NCBI GenBank assembly: GCA_036154955.1
Contig: JAYZWL010000083.1
Span: 62,001-126,000 of the forward strand
Length of the DNA stretch: 64,000 nucleotides
From: Albimonas sp036154955
Lineage (GTDB): Bacteria > Pseudomonadota > Alphaproteobacteria > Rhodobacterales > Rhodobacteraceae
Direction of reading: 5' to 3'
Notes under the pieces: model-generated
The model's database searches: none
What the model saw: only the letters and a program-made list of their open reading frames with translations
Told to the model about the DNA's origin: nothing
Made by a program: the position numbers and the translations under genes
In this document: piece by piece, positions 25,884 through 34,215 of the stretch
Layout of the letters: every line of letters begins with the position of its first letter
Numbering within the stretch: the stretch's first letter is position 1

Positions 25884-26034
25884 GGCGCCCCGGGCCTGAC
25901 CCGGGGCCTCTCGCGCCCCGCAGGCGCCCCGCACCTGACCTGGGCGCCGCTCACACCCGAAAGGCGCCCCGGGCTTGACCCGGCGCCTCACGACCTTCCC
26001 GCTCGCGCAAGGCCCCGGGTCAAGCCCGGGGCGC
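25884..26034. repeat. cluster of four CCCCGGG palindromic repeats
   Basis: Four copies of an element reading GGCGCCCCGGGCTTGACCC in consensus lie at about 25884-25910, 25923-25948 (diverged), 25962-25989 and 26009-26034 (inverted). They fill the space between the convergent ends of the M29 gene (25846) and the DUF1537 kinase gene (26092). A fifth copy is at 19141. The last two face each other and can pair into a long hairpin, a likely transcription barrier. Confidence 0.8.
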
Positions 26035-26091
26035 AGGCTAGGGCGGCGCGATCGCTGCGGGACCGCGGGGGCGATCGCGCGGGGCGGGCCG

Positions 26092-27141
26092 TTAGACCCT
26101 GTCCTCCCCCAGGATCCTGACCAGCAGCCCGGCGTCGCCGAAGCCGCCGGACTTGCTGACCAGCTCCGCCCCGTCCAGCCGCCCGCCGCGGATCCGCGAC
26201 AGCGGCAGGCCCGGCGCGACCTCTCCCAGACAATCCAGCCCGCCCGCGCCCACGGCGGCGAGCAGGGCCGTCAGCGTGTCGCCCCCGATCACCATCAACG
26301 CCCGGCCGGGGCCGGCGGCCACCCCCGGCGCGGCCTCGGCGATGGCGCGCAGGGTGGCGGCGGGGTCCGCGGCGACGGGGACGGGGTCGAGCAGGCGGCG
26401 GCCGGCGCGGAACACGCCGGCCTTCAGGGCGGTCTCCACCTGCGCCCGGCTCGCCGCGGTCGCCGTGCCCACGATCACCGTCGCGACCCGGGGCAGGCGG
26501 AGCGGGGCGGCCCCGCCGGCCAGCGCCTCCGCCAGCCCGCGGCTGCCGGCCCAGAGCACGCGGTCCCGGCCGCGCAGCGCCTCCGCGGCGCGGGTCAGGT
26601 CCGCCTGTTCGGCCGCGTCGCCGATCAGCACGCCCGTCCCCGGCGCCTCCGGGTCCAGCGGCCGGGCGGCGACGCCCAGGGCGGCGAAGGCGGCGACGAG
26701 GTCGTGGACAGGGGCGGGGGCCCAGCTGTCCGGGCCCGCCACCTCGTGCAGCCCGCCCACCGTGCGCCGCCCCATGCCGGGGAAGGCGGGGGCGAACAGG
26801 CAGGTGTCGAACCCGCCCAGGCGCATCGTTTCCAGCGTGTCGGGCAGGGAGTTGCCGCGCAGCACGCTGTCGACCTTCTTGAACCAGACCGGCGCGCCCG
26901 CCCCCGTTACGCCCCCCGAGCCGCCCCCCGCCATCTCCAGCGCCGCGAAGGCCCGCGCCACCGCCGCCTTCGCCTCCGCCCCCGGCAGGTCGCGGCTTTC
27001 GGAACTGACGGTGACCGCGCCCCCCTCCGCCGGGGCCTTCGCGCAGCCCAGCAGCAGCCGCACCGGCGCGCCCGGGCGCGCGAAGGGGGCGGCGGCGTCG
27101 AGCGCCCCGGTCAGGTCGTCGGCGAGGATGCGGATGGTCAT
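26092..27141 (-). CDS. four-carbon acid sugar kinase (DUF1537, D-threonate/D-erythronate 4-kinase-like)
   Basis: A 349-residue DUF1537 kinase. ILADDLTGALDAA near the start is the N-terminal (substrate) domain signature, with KKVDSVLRGN following. The C-terminal nucleotide-binding part includes the glycine-rich LMVIGGDTLTALL and SKSGGFG. Family members phosphorylate D-threonate, D-erythronate or 3-oxo-tetronate at O4. A second DUF1537 kinase (32950) sits with OtnC/OtnI, whereas this one pairs with a PdxA2-like dehydrogenase (29228). It therefore probably starts the direct D-threonate or D-erythronate route. Its ATG overlaps the DeoR stop as ATGA. Confidence 0.87.
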   Translation of the reverse strand: MTIRILADDLTGALDAAAPFARPGAPVRLLLGCAKAPAEGGAVTVSSESRDLPGAEAKAAVARAFAALEMAGGGSGGVTGAGAPVWFKKVDSVLRGNSLPDTLETMRLGGFDTCLFAPAFPGMGRRTVGGLHEVAGPDSWAPAPVHDLVAAFAALGVAARPLDPEAPGTGVLIGDAAEQADLTRAAEALRGRDRVLWAGSRGLAEALAGGAAPLRLPRVATVIVGTATAASRAQVETALKAGVFRAGRRLLDPVPVAADPAATLRAIAEAAPGVAAGPGRALMVIGGDTLTALLAAVGAGGLDCLGEVAPGLPLSRIRGGRLDGAELVSKSGGFGDAGLLVRILGEDRV

Positions 27142-27923
27142 GTCGTCGAGGGCTCCACGAGGATCAGTTTCGGACCCGCCGCCTCGACCCATCCCCGGGT
27201 CTCCAGCGGCAGGCGGGCGTCGGAGATCACGGTCTCCGCCTGCTCCAGCCGCCCGAACAGGCGGAAGGAGCGCATGTCGAACTTGCTTGCGTCGGCCAGC
27301 AGCACCACCCGGCGCGCGGCGCCGAGGATCGCGGTCTTCACATGGGCGAGTTCGGAGGTGGTGTCCGACATCCCCTCCGCCGCCACCGCATGGGCGCCGA
27401 CGAAGGCGAGGTCGGCGCGCAGCGCCCCGAAGGCCGCCGCCGTCCCCGCGCCGAGCAGGGTGGAGGAGCCGGGCCGCACCCGGCCGCCCGTCACCTCCGC
27501 TTCCCGCCCCGCCGCGGACAGCAGCCCGGCGATGGCGAGGTCGTTGGTCACGGCGGAGAAGTCCCGCCCCGTCTCCGCGGCCGCCCGCGCCGCCGCGGCG
27601 GTGGTGGAGCCGCTGTCGAAGATCACCGTGGCCCCCGCCGGGATCAGCGCCGCCGCCGCCCGGCCGATGGCGCGCTTGGCCGGCGCCTCCAGCTCGGCGG
27701 AGATGTCGGCCTCCATCTCCCGCGCGTCGAGCGCGCCGGGGGCGAGCATGGCCCCGCCGCGGGTGCGCACCAGGTGGCCGTTGGCGTCGAGATATTCCAC
27801 GTCGCGGCGGATGGTGGACACGGACATGTCCAGCCGCTCCGACAGGTCGCCCAGCGTGGCGAAGGTCTCCTCGCGCAGATGCTGGAGGATCCGGGCGCGG
27901 CGCTTGGCGGGCAGCATGGTCAT
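27138..27923 (-). CDS. DeoR family transcriptional repressor
   Basis: A 261-residue DeoR/GlpR regulator with an N-terminal helix-turn-helix (RRARILQHLREETFATLGDLSERLDMSVSTIRRDVEYL in full, about 8-45) and a DeoR sensor domain with VIFDSGSTTAAAARA and DLAFVGAHA. I chose ATG 27923; ATG 27917 is two codons inside and 27986 would add unconserved residues. It is translationally coupled to the DUF1537 kinase and divergent from the KdgT-type permease. It probably represses the tetronate genes in both directions until a phosphorylated sugar acid binds. Confidence 0.88.
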   Translation of the reverse strand: MTMLPAKRRARILQHLREETFATLGDLSERLDMSVSTIRRDVEYLDANGHLVRTRGGAMLAPGALDAREMEADISAELEAPAKRAIGRAAAALIPAGATVIFDSGSTTAAAARAAAETGRDFSAVTNDLAIAGLLSAAGREAEVTGGRVRPGSSTLLGAGTAAAFGALRADLAFVGAHAVAAEGMSDTTSELAHVKTAILGAARRVVLLADASKFDMRSFRLFGRLEQAETVISDARLPLETRGWVEAAGPKLILVEPSTT

Positions 27924-27977
27924 GGTCGTGGTCCCCCCGTTGTTCTGCGTTCCGCGCATGATCCGCGACGCCTCAGC

Positions 27978-27988
27978 TTTTGTCAAAA
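27978..27988. promoter_or_regulatory. candidate DeoR operator TTTTG-T-CAAAA
   Basis: A perfect 5-bp inverted repeat with one central base lies 55 bases upstream of the DeoR start, in the AT-rich divergent promoter shared with the KdgT-type permease. DeoR-family operators are often short AT-rich palindromes. A second copy was not found, so the call rests on position and symmetry. Confidence 0.4.
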
Positions 27989-28137
27989 ACTCCCACTATC
28001 GCGCAAGATCGTGGCGGTTATGTTGCAGAAAATTCCATAATCTGCCAGAACGTGCCATCGCAGCGGGCCGGGCGATGCGACTCAGGCCCCATTCGAAACG
28101 TCAACGGAGGGGCGGAACCGCCCCGGGGGGAGGACCC

Positions 28138-29133
28138 ATGCGGATCAAGGACAGTCTGGAGAGGATCCCGGGCGGGATGATGGTCGTGCCGCTGCTGCTG
28201 GGCGCGGTGATCAACACCTTCGCGCCGGACCTTTTGCGCATCGGCAATTTCACCGAGGCGCTGTTCGTCAAGAGCGCCGGCGCGCTGATCGCGCTGTTCC
28301 TGCTCTGCGCCGGGGCGCAGATCCAGCTTCGCTCGGTCGGCTCGGCCGCGGCCAAGGGCGTGACCCTGCTGGCGGTCAAGTGGGTGGCGGGCGCGGCGGT
28401 GGGCCTCGCGGCCTACGCCTTCGCCGGCGTCGACGGGCTGTTCCTGGGCATGGTTCCGCTGGCGGTCATCGCGGCGATGACCAATTCCAACGGCGGGCTC
28501 TACGTGGCCATCGTCGGCCAGTACGGCCGCGCCGACGACCGCGCCGCCTATTCGATCCTCGCGCTCAACGACGGGCCGTTCCTGACCATGGTGGCGCTGG
28601 CGGTGTTCGGCGCGATGGGCTTCGTGGACGGGCTCTTTTCCGTCGTCTCCTTCATCTCGGTGCTGCTGCCGGTGGTGGTGGGCGCGGTGCTGGGCAATCT
28701 CGACCCCAAGATGCGGGACTTCCTGGCGTCGGGCGCCTCGATGCTGATCCCGTTCTTCGCCTTCGCGCTGGGCATGGGCATCGACTTCGCCGCGATCATC
28801 GACGGCGGGCTCGCCGGCGTGCTGATCGGGGTGCTGTGCACGCTGATCACCGGCACGCTGGGCTACGTCGCCTTCAAGGCGCTGGGCTGGAACCCGATCG
28901 TGGGCGTGGCCGAGGGTTCGACCGCCGGCAACGCTGTGGCGACCCCGATGGCCATCGCCGGGGCCAACGCCGCCTTCGCCCCCGTGGCCCAGCTCGCCAC
29001 CGTGCAGGTGGCCGCGGCCACCGTGACCACGGCGATCCTGCTGCCGCTCTACGTCTCGTTCCTGGTCAAGCGCACCGACCTGACCGGGCTGGCGCCCGAG
29101 CCGGCGCCCGAGGCGGATACGGCCCGCACGTGA
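28138..29133 (+). CDS. 2-keto-3-deoxygluconate permease family transporter (KdgT-like)
   Basis: A 331-residue membrane protein with about ten helices. It begins RIPGGMMVVPLLLGAVINTF, the hallmark of the KdgT family, and has the conserved AAMTNSNGGLYVAIVGQYG and GVAEGSTAGNAVATP segments. GGGGGGAGG lies 5 bases before the ATG. KdgT takes up 2-keto-3-deoxygluconate by proton symport, but homologues occur beside DUF1537 kinases. Here the likely cargo is a four-carbon acid sugar (inference). It is first in the plus-strand tetronate unit. Confidence 0.88.
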   Translation: MRIKDSLERIPGGMMVVPLLLGAVINTFAPDLLRIGNFTEALFVKSAGALIALFLLCAGAQIQLRSVGSAAAKGVTLLAVKWVAGAAVGLAAYAFAGVDGLFLGMVPLAVIAAMTNSNGGLYVAIVGQYGRADDRAAYSILALNDGPFLTMVALAVFGAMGFVDGLFSVVSFISVLLPVVVGAVLGNLDPKMRDFLASGASMLIPFFAFALGMGIDFAAIIDGGLAGVLIGVLCTLITGTLGYVAFKALGWNPIVGVAEGSTAGNAVATPMAIAGANAAFAPVAQLATVQVAAATVTTAILLPLYVSFLVKRTDLTGLAPEPAPEADTART

Positions 29134-29178
29134 GCCTCGCGCGCGAGCCCCGCACGTGAACCTTGACGAAACCGTCCC

Positions 29179-29205
29179 GGCGCGGCCTGTCGGACAGGCC
29201 GCGCC
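29179..29205 (+). terminator. perfect 13-bp hairpin between kdgT-like and pdxA2-like genes
   Basis: Arms GGCGCGGCCTGTC (29179-29191) and GACAGGCCGCGCC (29193-29205) are perfectly complementary. It is not followed by a T-run and lies within an operon-like array, so it may weaken read-through or protect the upstream mRNA rather than fully terminate. Confidence 0.6.
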
Positions 29206-29227
29206 CGCAACACCGGAGATCCCTCGC

Positions 29228-30250
29228 ATGAAACCGCTCGTCGCCGTCACCATGGGGGATGTCTGCGGGATCGGGCCCGAGATCGTGGCCCGCACCCTCG
29301 CCGACCCGAAGGCGCACGCCCTCGCCCGGCCCGTGGTCGTCGGCTCCGCCGACCGGCTGGCGCAGGCGCGCGACCTGGTGGGCGCGACGTTCGAGATCCG
29401 CGCCCTCGCGCCCGGCGACGCCTTCCCGGCGGAGCCGTCGACGGAGCTTGCGCTCTGCGTCGACCCCGGCCTCGCGGTTGCGGACCTCCCCTTCGGCGAG
29501 GTGCGGGCCGAGGCGGGGCACGCCGCCTTCGAATATCTGCGCATCGCCATCGAGCTTTGTCAGGCCGGCCGCGTCGGCGCCATCGCCACCGCGCCCCTGA
29601 ACAAGGAGGCGCTGCACGCGGGCGGCCACCTCTATCCCGGGCACACCGAGATCCTCGCCGACCTGACCGGGACCGAGGCCTATTCGATGATGCTCGCCAC
29701 GCCCAGGATGAAGGTCATCCACCTGACCACCCATGTCGGGCTGATCGAGGCGATCCGGCGGATCAATCCCGAACGCACCTACCAGGTCATCAAGCTCGCC
29801 CATGACACGCTGACCGCGGCCGGGCAGGCTAACCCCTCCATCGCCGTGTGCGGGATCAACCCCCATGCGGGCGAGAACGGCCTCTTCGGCGAGGGCGAGG
29901 AGGAGGAGAAGCTGATCCCCGGCATCGAGCGCGCCCGGGCCGAGGGCATCGACGCCCATGGGCCGCTGCCGGCGGACACGCTGTTCTACCGCGCCTCGCG
30001 CGGGGATTTCGACGTGGTGGTGGCCTGCTATCACGACCAGGGCCATGCGCCGGTCAAGGTGCAGTCGATCGACGAGGGCGTGAACATCACCGTCGGGCTG
30101 AAGGGGGGCGTGGTGCGCACCTCGGTCGACCACGGCACCGCCTTCGACATCGCGGGCAAGGGGATCGCGCGGCATGAAAGCCTCGTCGCGGCCCTGCGCT
30201 ACGCCGTGCAGCTCGCGCCCGCGGGGCGGGGGACGGCGCCGGTCGCCTGA
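29228..30250 (+). CDS. pdxA2: PdxA2-like 4-phospho-D-threonate 3-dehydrogenase
   Basis: A 340-residue PdxA-superfamily dehydrogenase. VTMGDVCGIGPEIVARTL is the N-terminal signature. The histidines of YPGHTEILADLTG and of CYHDQGHAPVK, with VDHGTAFDIAGKG, form the metal and substrate site. PdxA2 proteins next to DUF1537 kinases oxidise 4-phospho-D-threonate (or erythronate), which decarboxylates to dihydroxyacetone phosphate. That context favours this role over pyridoxal-phosphate synthesis, although a PdxA role is not excluded. I chose ATG 29228 with GGAG upstream; a GTG at 29156 would run through the hairpin. Confidence 0.82.
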   Translation: MKPLVAVTMGDVCGIGPEIVARTLADPKAHALARPVVVGSADRLAQARDLVGATFEIRALAPGDAFPAEPSTELALCVDPGLAVADLPFGEVRAEAGHAAFEYLRIAIELCQAGRVGAIATAPLNKEALHAGGHLYPGHTEILADLTGTEAYSMMLATPRMKVIHLTTHVGLIEAIRRINPERTYQVIKLAHDTLTAAGQANPSIAVCGINPHAGENGLFGEGEEEEKLIPGIERARAEGIDAHGPLPADTLFYRASRGDFDVVVACYHDQGHAPVKVQSIDEGVNITVGLKGGVVRTSVDHGTAFDIAGKGIARHESLVAALRYAVQLAPAGRGTAPVA

Positions 30251-30381
30251 CGGCCGGGCCGGAGGCGCGCGACCACGGGGGGGCGGAGGCCGGGCGGCTT
30301 GCGTCCCCCGCTTCGCCCCCCCTCGCCACGCGTCCCGATCCGGCGCAGGATCCCGGCGCACGCAACACGGGAGCCCCGGCC

Positions 30382-30996
30382 ATGACCCTCACCCTGCACC
30401 ATCTCGACGCCTCGCGGTCCCAGCGCGTGGTCTGGCTGCTGGAGGAGCTGGGCGCGCCCTATGAGCTGGTCAGCCATGCCCGCGACCCCGAAACCCGCCT
30501 CGCCCCCGCGGCGCTGCGCGAGGTGCATCCGCTGGGCAAGTCGCCATTGCTGGTCGATGACGGGCGGGTGATCGCGGAGACGGGGGCCATCGCCGAATAC
30601 CTGCTCGCCCGTCACGACCCCGACCACCGCCTGCATCCGCGGGCCGACGACCCGGATTTCCCGCGCTACCTGGAATGGCTGCATTCGGCCGAGGGGGCGC
30701 CGTTCCTGCCGGGACTGATGGAGTTCTATCTCGCCAGCCACAAGCTGGGCGACTCGGCCCTCGCCGCCAAGATGCGGGACGAGGCCGGGCGCGCGGTGGC
30801 GCATATCGAGGCGCATCTCGCCCGCCACACCTGGTTCGCGGGCGAGAACTTCTCCGCCGCCGACTGCCTGATGGGCTTCCAGCTTTCGGGCCTCGCCGCG
30901 CGGACGCCGGAGGGGGCCTTGCCCGCCATCCGCGGCTGGCTGGCCCGCGCGCAGGCCCGTCCGGCCTATGGGCGGATGCTGGCGAAGGGCATCTGA
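30382..30996 (+). CDS. glutathione S-transferase
   Basis: A 204-residue GST. The N-terminal thioredoxin-like domain starts LTLHHLDASRSQRVVWLLEELG and has GKSPLLVDDGRVIAETGAIAEYL (cis-proline and glutathione contacts). An all-helical domain follows with FSAADCLMGFQL. It may detoxify electrophiles or act in substrate metabolism. It sits between the pdxA2-like gene and denD with gaps of 131 and 68 bases, so it is probably an added passenger in the tetronate locus rather than a pathway step. Confidence 0.88.
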   Translation: MTLTLHHLDASRSQRVVWLLEELGAPYELVSHARDPETRLAPAALREVHPLGKSPLLVDDGRVIAETGAIAEYLLARHDPDHRLHPRADDPDFPRYLEWLHSAEGAPFLPGLMEFYLASHKLGDSALAAKMRDEAGRAVAHIEAHLARHTWFAGENFSAADCLMGFQLSGLAARTPEGALPAIRGWLARAQARPAYGRMLAKGI

Positions 30997-31064
30997 GGGC
31001 GCGCCTCGCGTTGACAGGCTTCGCGGCCCCGGCGCAGGCTCGCGGCGAAACAGGGGAGGGGCGA

Positions 31065-32060
31065 ATGGACATCCTGGTCACCGGGGCCGCCGGCTTCATC
31101 GGCCGCATGGTCATGGCGGAGCTGGCGGGGCGCGAGACGCTGACGGTCGACGGGGAGGCGCGGCGGATCGGGACGATCCTCGCCCTCGACCTCGACGCCG
31201 CCGCCATGGCCGACCTCGCCGCCGCGGACGGGCGGGTGCGGGCGCTGGGGGGCGGGCTGGACGACCCGGCCTCGGCCGCCGCCATCGCCGCGGCGCGGCC
31301 GGGGCTGGTCATCCACCTGGCCGCCGTGGTCAGCGGCGCGGCGGAGGCGGATTTCGACCTCGGCATCGACGTGAACCTGCTGGGCACGCTGGCGCTTCTG
31401 CGCCTGTGCCGCGGGTTCGGGACGCCACCGGTCCTGCTGTTCTCCTCCTCCGTCGCGGTGTTCTCCTGCCCCGACAACGACACCATCGCCGACGACCGCA
31501 CGCCCGAGCCGCGCTCCTCCTACGGCGCGCAGAAGCTGATGGGCGAGATCCTGGTGCGCGACGCCTCCCGCAAGGGGTTCGTGCGGGGCCGGTCGCTGCG
31601 TTTCCCCACCATCTCGGTGCGCCCCGGCAAGCCCAACAAGGCGGCGTCGAGCTTCGCCTCCGGCATCCTGCGCGAGCCGCTGGCGGGGGAGGACGCGGTG
31701 CTGCCGGTGGGGCCGGGCCTGCGCCTGCACCTCGCCTCGCCCGAGGCGGCGCTGGCCGCCATCGTCCACGCCGCCGGCCTGACCCAGGACGCGGTGGGGG
31801 CGGAGACCACGATCACCCTGCCGGGCGTCTCGGTCACGGTGGCGGAGATGGTGGCGGCGCTGGCGCGGCTGGCGGGGGAGGCGGTCGCGGCGAGGGTCCG
31901 CCCCGCCCCCGATCCGGCGATTGAGACGATCGTCTCAAGCTGGCCGGGGGAGATCCGCTGCCCCCGCGCCCTGTCGCTGGGCTTCGAGGCCGACGCGGAT
32001 TTCGACGCGCTGCTGTCGCGCCATATGGCGCGGGTCGGGGCAGCGAGGGTCAGCTCATGA
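31065..32060 (+). CDS. denD: D-erythronate dehydrogenase (DenD-like extended SDR)
   Basis: A 331-residue NAD-dependent epimerase/dehydratase-fold enzyme. VTGAAGFIGRMVMAEL binds NAD, and SSYGAQKLMGE gives the Tyr-x3-Lys catalytic pair. The stretch RPGKPNKAASSFASGI and the phrase LPGVSVTVAEMVAAL are typical of DenD proteins. DenD oxidises D-erythronate at C2 to the 2-oxo acid. GGGGAGGGG precedes the ATG at 31065. It overlaps the next gene as ATGA, so it heads a tightly coupled five-gene unit (31065-35647). Confidence 0.85.
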   Translation: MDILVTGAAGFIGRMVMAELAGRETLTVDGEARRIGTILALDLDAAAMADLAAADGRVRALGGGLDDPASAAAIAAARPGLVIHLAAVVSGAAEADFDLGIDVNLLGTLALLRLCRGFGTPPVLLFSSSVAVFSCPDNDTIADDRTPEPRSSYGAQKLMGEILVRDASRKGFVRGRSLRFPTISVRPGKPNKAASSFASGILREPLAGEDAVLPVGPGLRLHLASPEAALAAIVHAAGLTQDAVGAETTITLPGVSVTVAEMVAALARLAGEAVAARVRPAPDPAIETIVSSWPGEIRCPRALSLGFEADADFDALLSRHMARVGAARVSS

Positions 32061-32950
32061 CCGCCTGCGCGGTGATCGGGCTGGGCTCCATGGGCTTCGG
32101 CATGGCGCGCAGTCTGCTGGCCGCGGGGCATCGGGTGTTCGGGGCCGACATCGCCCCGGCCCGGGTCGAGGCGCTGGCGGCGATGGGGGGCGAGGCGGGG
32201 ACGCCGGCGGAGGCCGGGCCCGCGACCGACATCTTGGTCTGCGTGGTCCTGAACGCCGAGCAGACCCGCGCGGCCCTGTTCGGCCCCGACGGCTGGGCCG
32301 CGCATCTGCGCCCGGGAACCGTGCTGGTCGGCTGCGCCACCGTGCCCCCCGATTTCGCGCGGGAGATGGCGGCGGAGGCGGCGTCGCGCGGCCTGCTCTA
32401 CCTCGACGCCCCGATCTCCGGCGGGGCGGCGCGGGCGGCGGAGGGGAAGCTGTCGATCATGGCCGCCGGCGCGCCGGAAGCCGTCGCGGCGGCCCGTCCC
32501 GCGCTGGACGCCATGGCCGAGACGGTTCACGATCTCGGGCCCGAGCCGGGGGCGGGATCGGCGATGAAGGCGGTCAACCAGCTGCTCGCCGGCGTGCATA
32601 TCGCGGCGATGGGGGAGGCGATGGTCTTCGCCGCCGCCCAAGGGCTGGATCTTCGCAGGGTGCTTGAAGTGATCGGCGTATCCGCAGGAAACTCCTGGAT
32701 GTTCTCGAACCGCGGACCCCATGTGGCGGACGGGGATTACGTCCCCCGCTCCGCGGTGACCATCTGGCCGAAGGATCTCGGCATCGTCGCCGACATCGCC
32801 TCCGGCGCCGGCATGGCCGTCCCGATGACCGACGCCGCGCTCGCCCGTTTCCGCGCCGCGGTCGAGGCCGGATGGGGGGCCGAGGACGACGCGGCGGTCG
32901 CGAAGCTCTACGCCCGCGAGGCCGGGCTGCGCCTGCCGGGGGACGACTGA
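32057..32950 (+). CDS. ltnD: L-threonate dehydrogenase (LtnD-like)
   Basis: A 297-residue beta-hydroxyacid dehydrogenase. VIGLGSMGFGMARSLL binds NAD. LYLDAPISGGAARAAEGKLSIMAAG covers the substrate motif, and the catalytic lysine is in SAMKAVNQLLAGVH. LtnD oxidises L-threonate to 2-oxo-tetronate, the entry to the OtnI-OtnK-OtnC route encoded by the next three genes. Start overlaps the denD stop (ATGA) and stop overlaps the otnK start (TGATG), indicating translational coupling. Confidence 0.87.
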   Translation: MTACAVIGLGSMGFGMARSLLAAGHRVFGADIAPARVEALAAMGGEAGTPAEAGPATDILVCVVLNAEQTRAALFGPDGWAAHLRPGTVLVGCATVPPDFAREMAAEAASRGLLYLDAPISGGAARAAEGKLSIMAAGAPEAVAAARPALDAMAETVHDLGPEPGAGSAMKAVNQLLAGVHIAAMGEAMVFAAAQGLDLRRVLEVIGVSAGNSWMFSNRGPHVADGDYVPRSAVTIWPKDLGIVADIASGAGMAVPMTDAALARFRAAVEAGWGAEDDAAVAKLYAREAGLRLPGDD

Positions 32951-34215
32951 TGCTGCTGGGCTGCATCGGCGACGACTTCACCGGCTCCTCCGATCTCGGG
33001 GCCACGCTGACCCGCGGCGGCATGCGCGCCGTGCAATATGTCGGCGTGCCCGACCGGCCCGCCGACCCGGGCGTGGAGGCGGGGATCGTGGCGCTGAAAT
33101 CCCGCTCGATCCCGGCGGAGGAGGCGGTGGCCCTGTCGCTCCGGGCGCTGGACTGGCTGCGCGCGCAGGGCTGCGAGCAGATCCTGTTCAAATACTGCTC
33201 CACCTTCGATTCGACCCCGCAGGGCAATATCGGCCCGGTGGCGGAGGCGCTGGCCGAGGCGCTCGGCGCCTCCGGCGTCATCGTCTGCCCGGCCTTCCCG
33301 GCGGCGGGGCGGTCGGTCTACCAGGGGCACCTTTTCGTCAACGACCGCCTGCTGAGCGAAAGCGGGATGGAGGCGCACCCGATCACCCCGATGACCGACC
33401 CGGACCTGCGCCGCTGGCTGGCCCGCCAGTGCCGCGGGCCGGTGGGGCATGTTCCGGCGGGGGTGGTGTTCGACGGGGCGGACGCGATCCGCGCGGCGCT
33501 GGCCGCCGAACGGGGGCTGGGCCGGACGCTGGTCGTGGCCGACGCGGTGCGCGACGCGGACTTGATGGCGCTGGGGGAGGCGGCGGCGGACGCGCCGCTG
33601 ATCACCGGCGGGTCGGGCGTGGCGCTGGGCCTGCCGGCGAATTTCGCCGCCCGCGGGCTGCTCGCCGGCGGCGCGGGGGCGTGGGAGGGGCAGGGCGGCC
33701 GGGCGGCGGCGCTGTCGGGCTCCTGCTCCGCCGCCACGCGGGGCCAGGTCGCGGCCCATATCGCCGCCGGCGCCCCGGCGCGGGAGGTGACGGCCGACGA
33801 CGCCATGACCGGCGCCGTCGACGCGGCCGCGCTGGCCGACTGGGCGCTGTCGCGACCGACGGGCCCGGCGGGGCCGCCGCTGATCTATTCCTCCGCCGAC
33901 CCCGCGGCCGTGGGCGCGGCGCAGGCGAAATGGGGCGGGGCGCAGGTCGCGGCCCGGCTGGAGGCGCTTTTCGCCGAAACCGCCCGCCTGCTGGTCGCGG
34001 GCGGCGTGACCCGGCTGATCGCGGCGGGGGGCGAGACGTCGGGCGCCGTGGTCGAGGGGCTGGGCCTGACCGAGCTCGCCTTCGGCCCCGACATCGCGAT
34101 CGGCGTGCCGGCGCTGCGCGCCAGCCCCGCGCTGGTCGTGGCGCTGAAATCCGGGAACTTCGGGGCCGAGGACTTCTTCGCCCGCGCCGACGCGGTGCTG
34201 GAGGGGCGGGCATGA
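32950..34215 (+). CDS. otnK: 3-oxo-tetronate kinase (OtnK, DUF1537)
   Basis: A 421-residue DUF1537 kinase. LGCIGDDFTGSSDLGATLTRGGM is the N-terminal signature (about 3-25), FKYCSTFDSTPQGNIGP follows, and the nucleotide site includes LSGSCSAATRGQ and AAGGETSGAVVEGLG. It phosphorylates 3-oxo-tetronate at O4 with ATP. The flanking ltnD, otnC and otnI genes, all overlapping by 1-4 bases, make this assignment firm. It differs clearly from the second DUF1537 kinase at 26092. Confidence 0.92.
   Translation: MLLGCIGDDFTGSSDLGATLTRGGMRAVQYVGVPDRPADPGVEAGIVALKSRSIPAEEAVALSLRALDWLRAQGCEQILFKYCSTFDSTPQGNIGPVAEALAEALGASGVIVCPAFPAAGRSVYQGHLFVNDRLLSESGMEAHPITPMTDPDLRRWLARQCRGPVGHVPAGVVFDGADAIRAALAAERGLGRTLVVADAVRDADLMALGEAAADAPLITGGSGVALGLPANFAARGLLAGGAGAWEGQGGRAAALSGSCSAATRGQVAAHIAAGAPAREVTADDAMTGAVDAAALADWALSRPTGPAGPPLIYSSADPAAVGAAQAKWGGAQVAARLEALFAETARLLVAGGVTRLIAAGGETSGAVVEGLGLTELAFGPDIAIGVPALRASPALVVALKSGNFGAEDFFARADAVLEGRA

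Noticed and set aside
29156..29227. Upstream GTG start for the PdxA2-like gene
   Set aside because: It would translate through the perfect hairpin at 29179-29205 and adds residues not typical of the family; ATG 29228 has a usable ribosome site.
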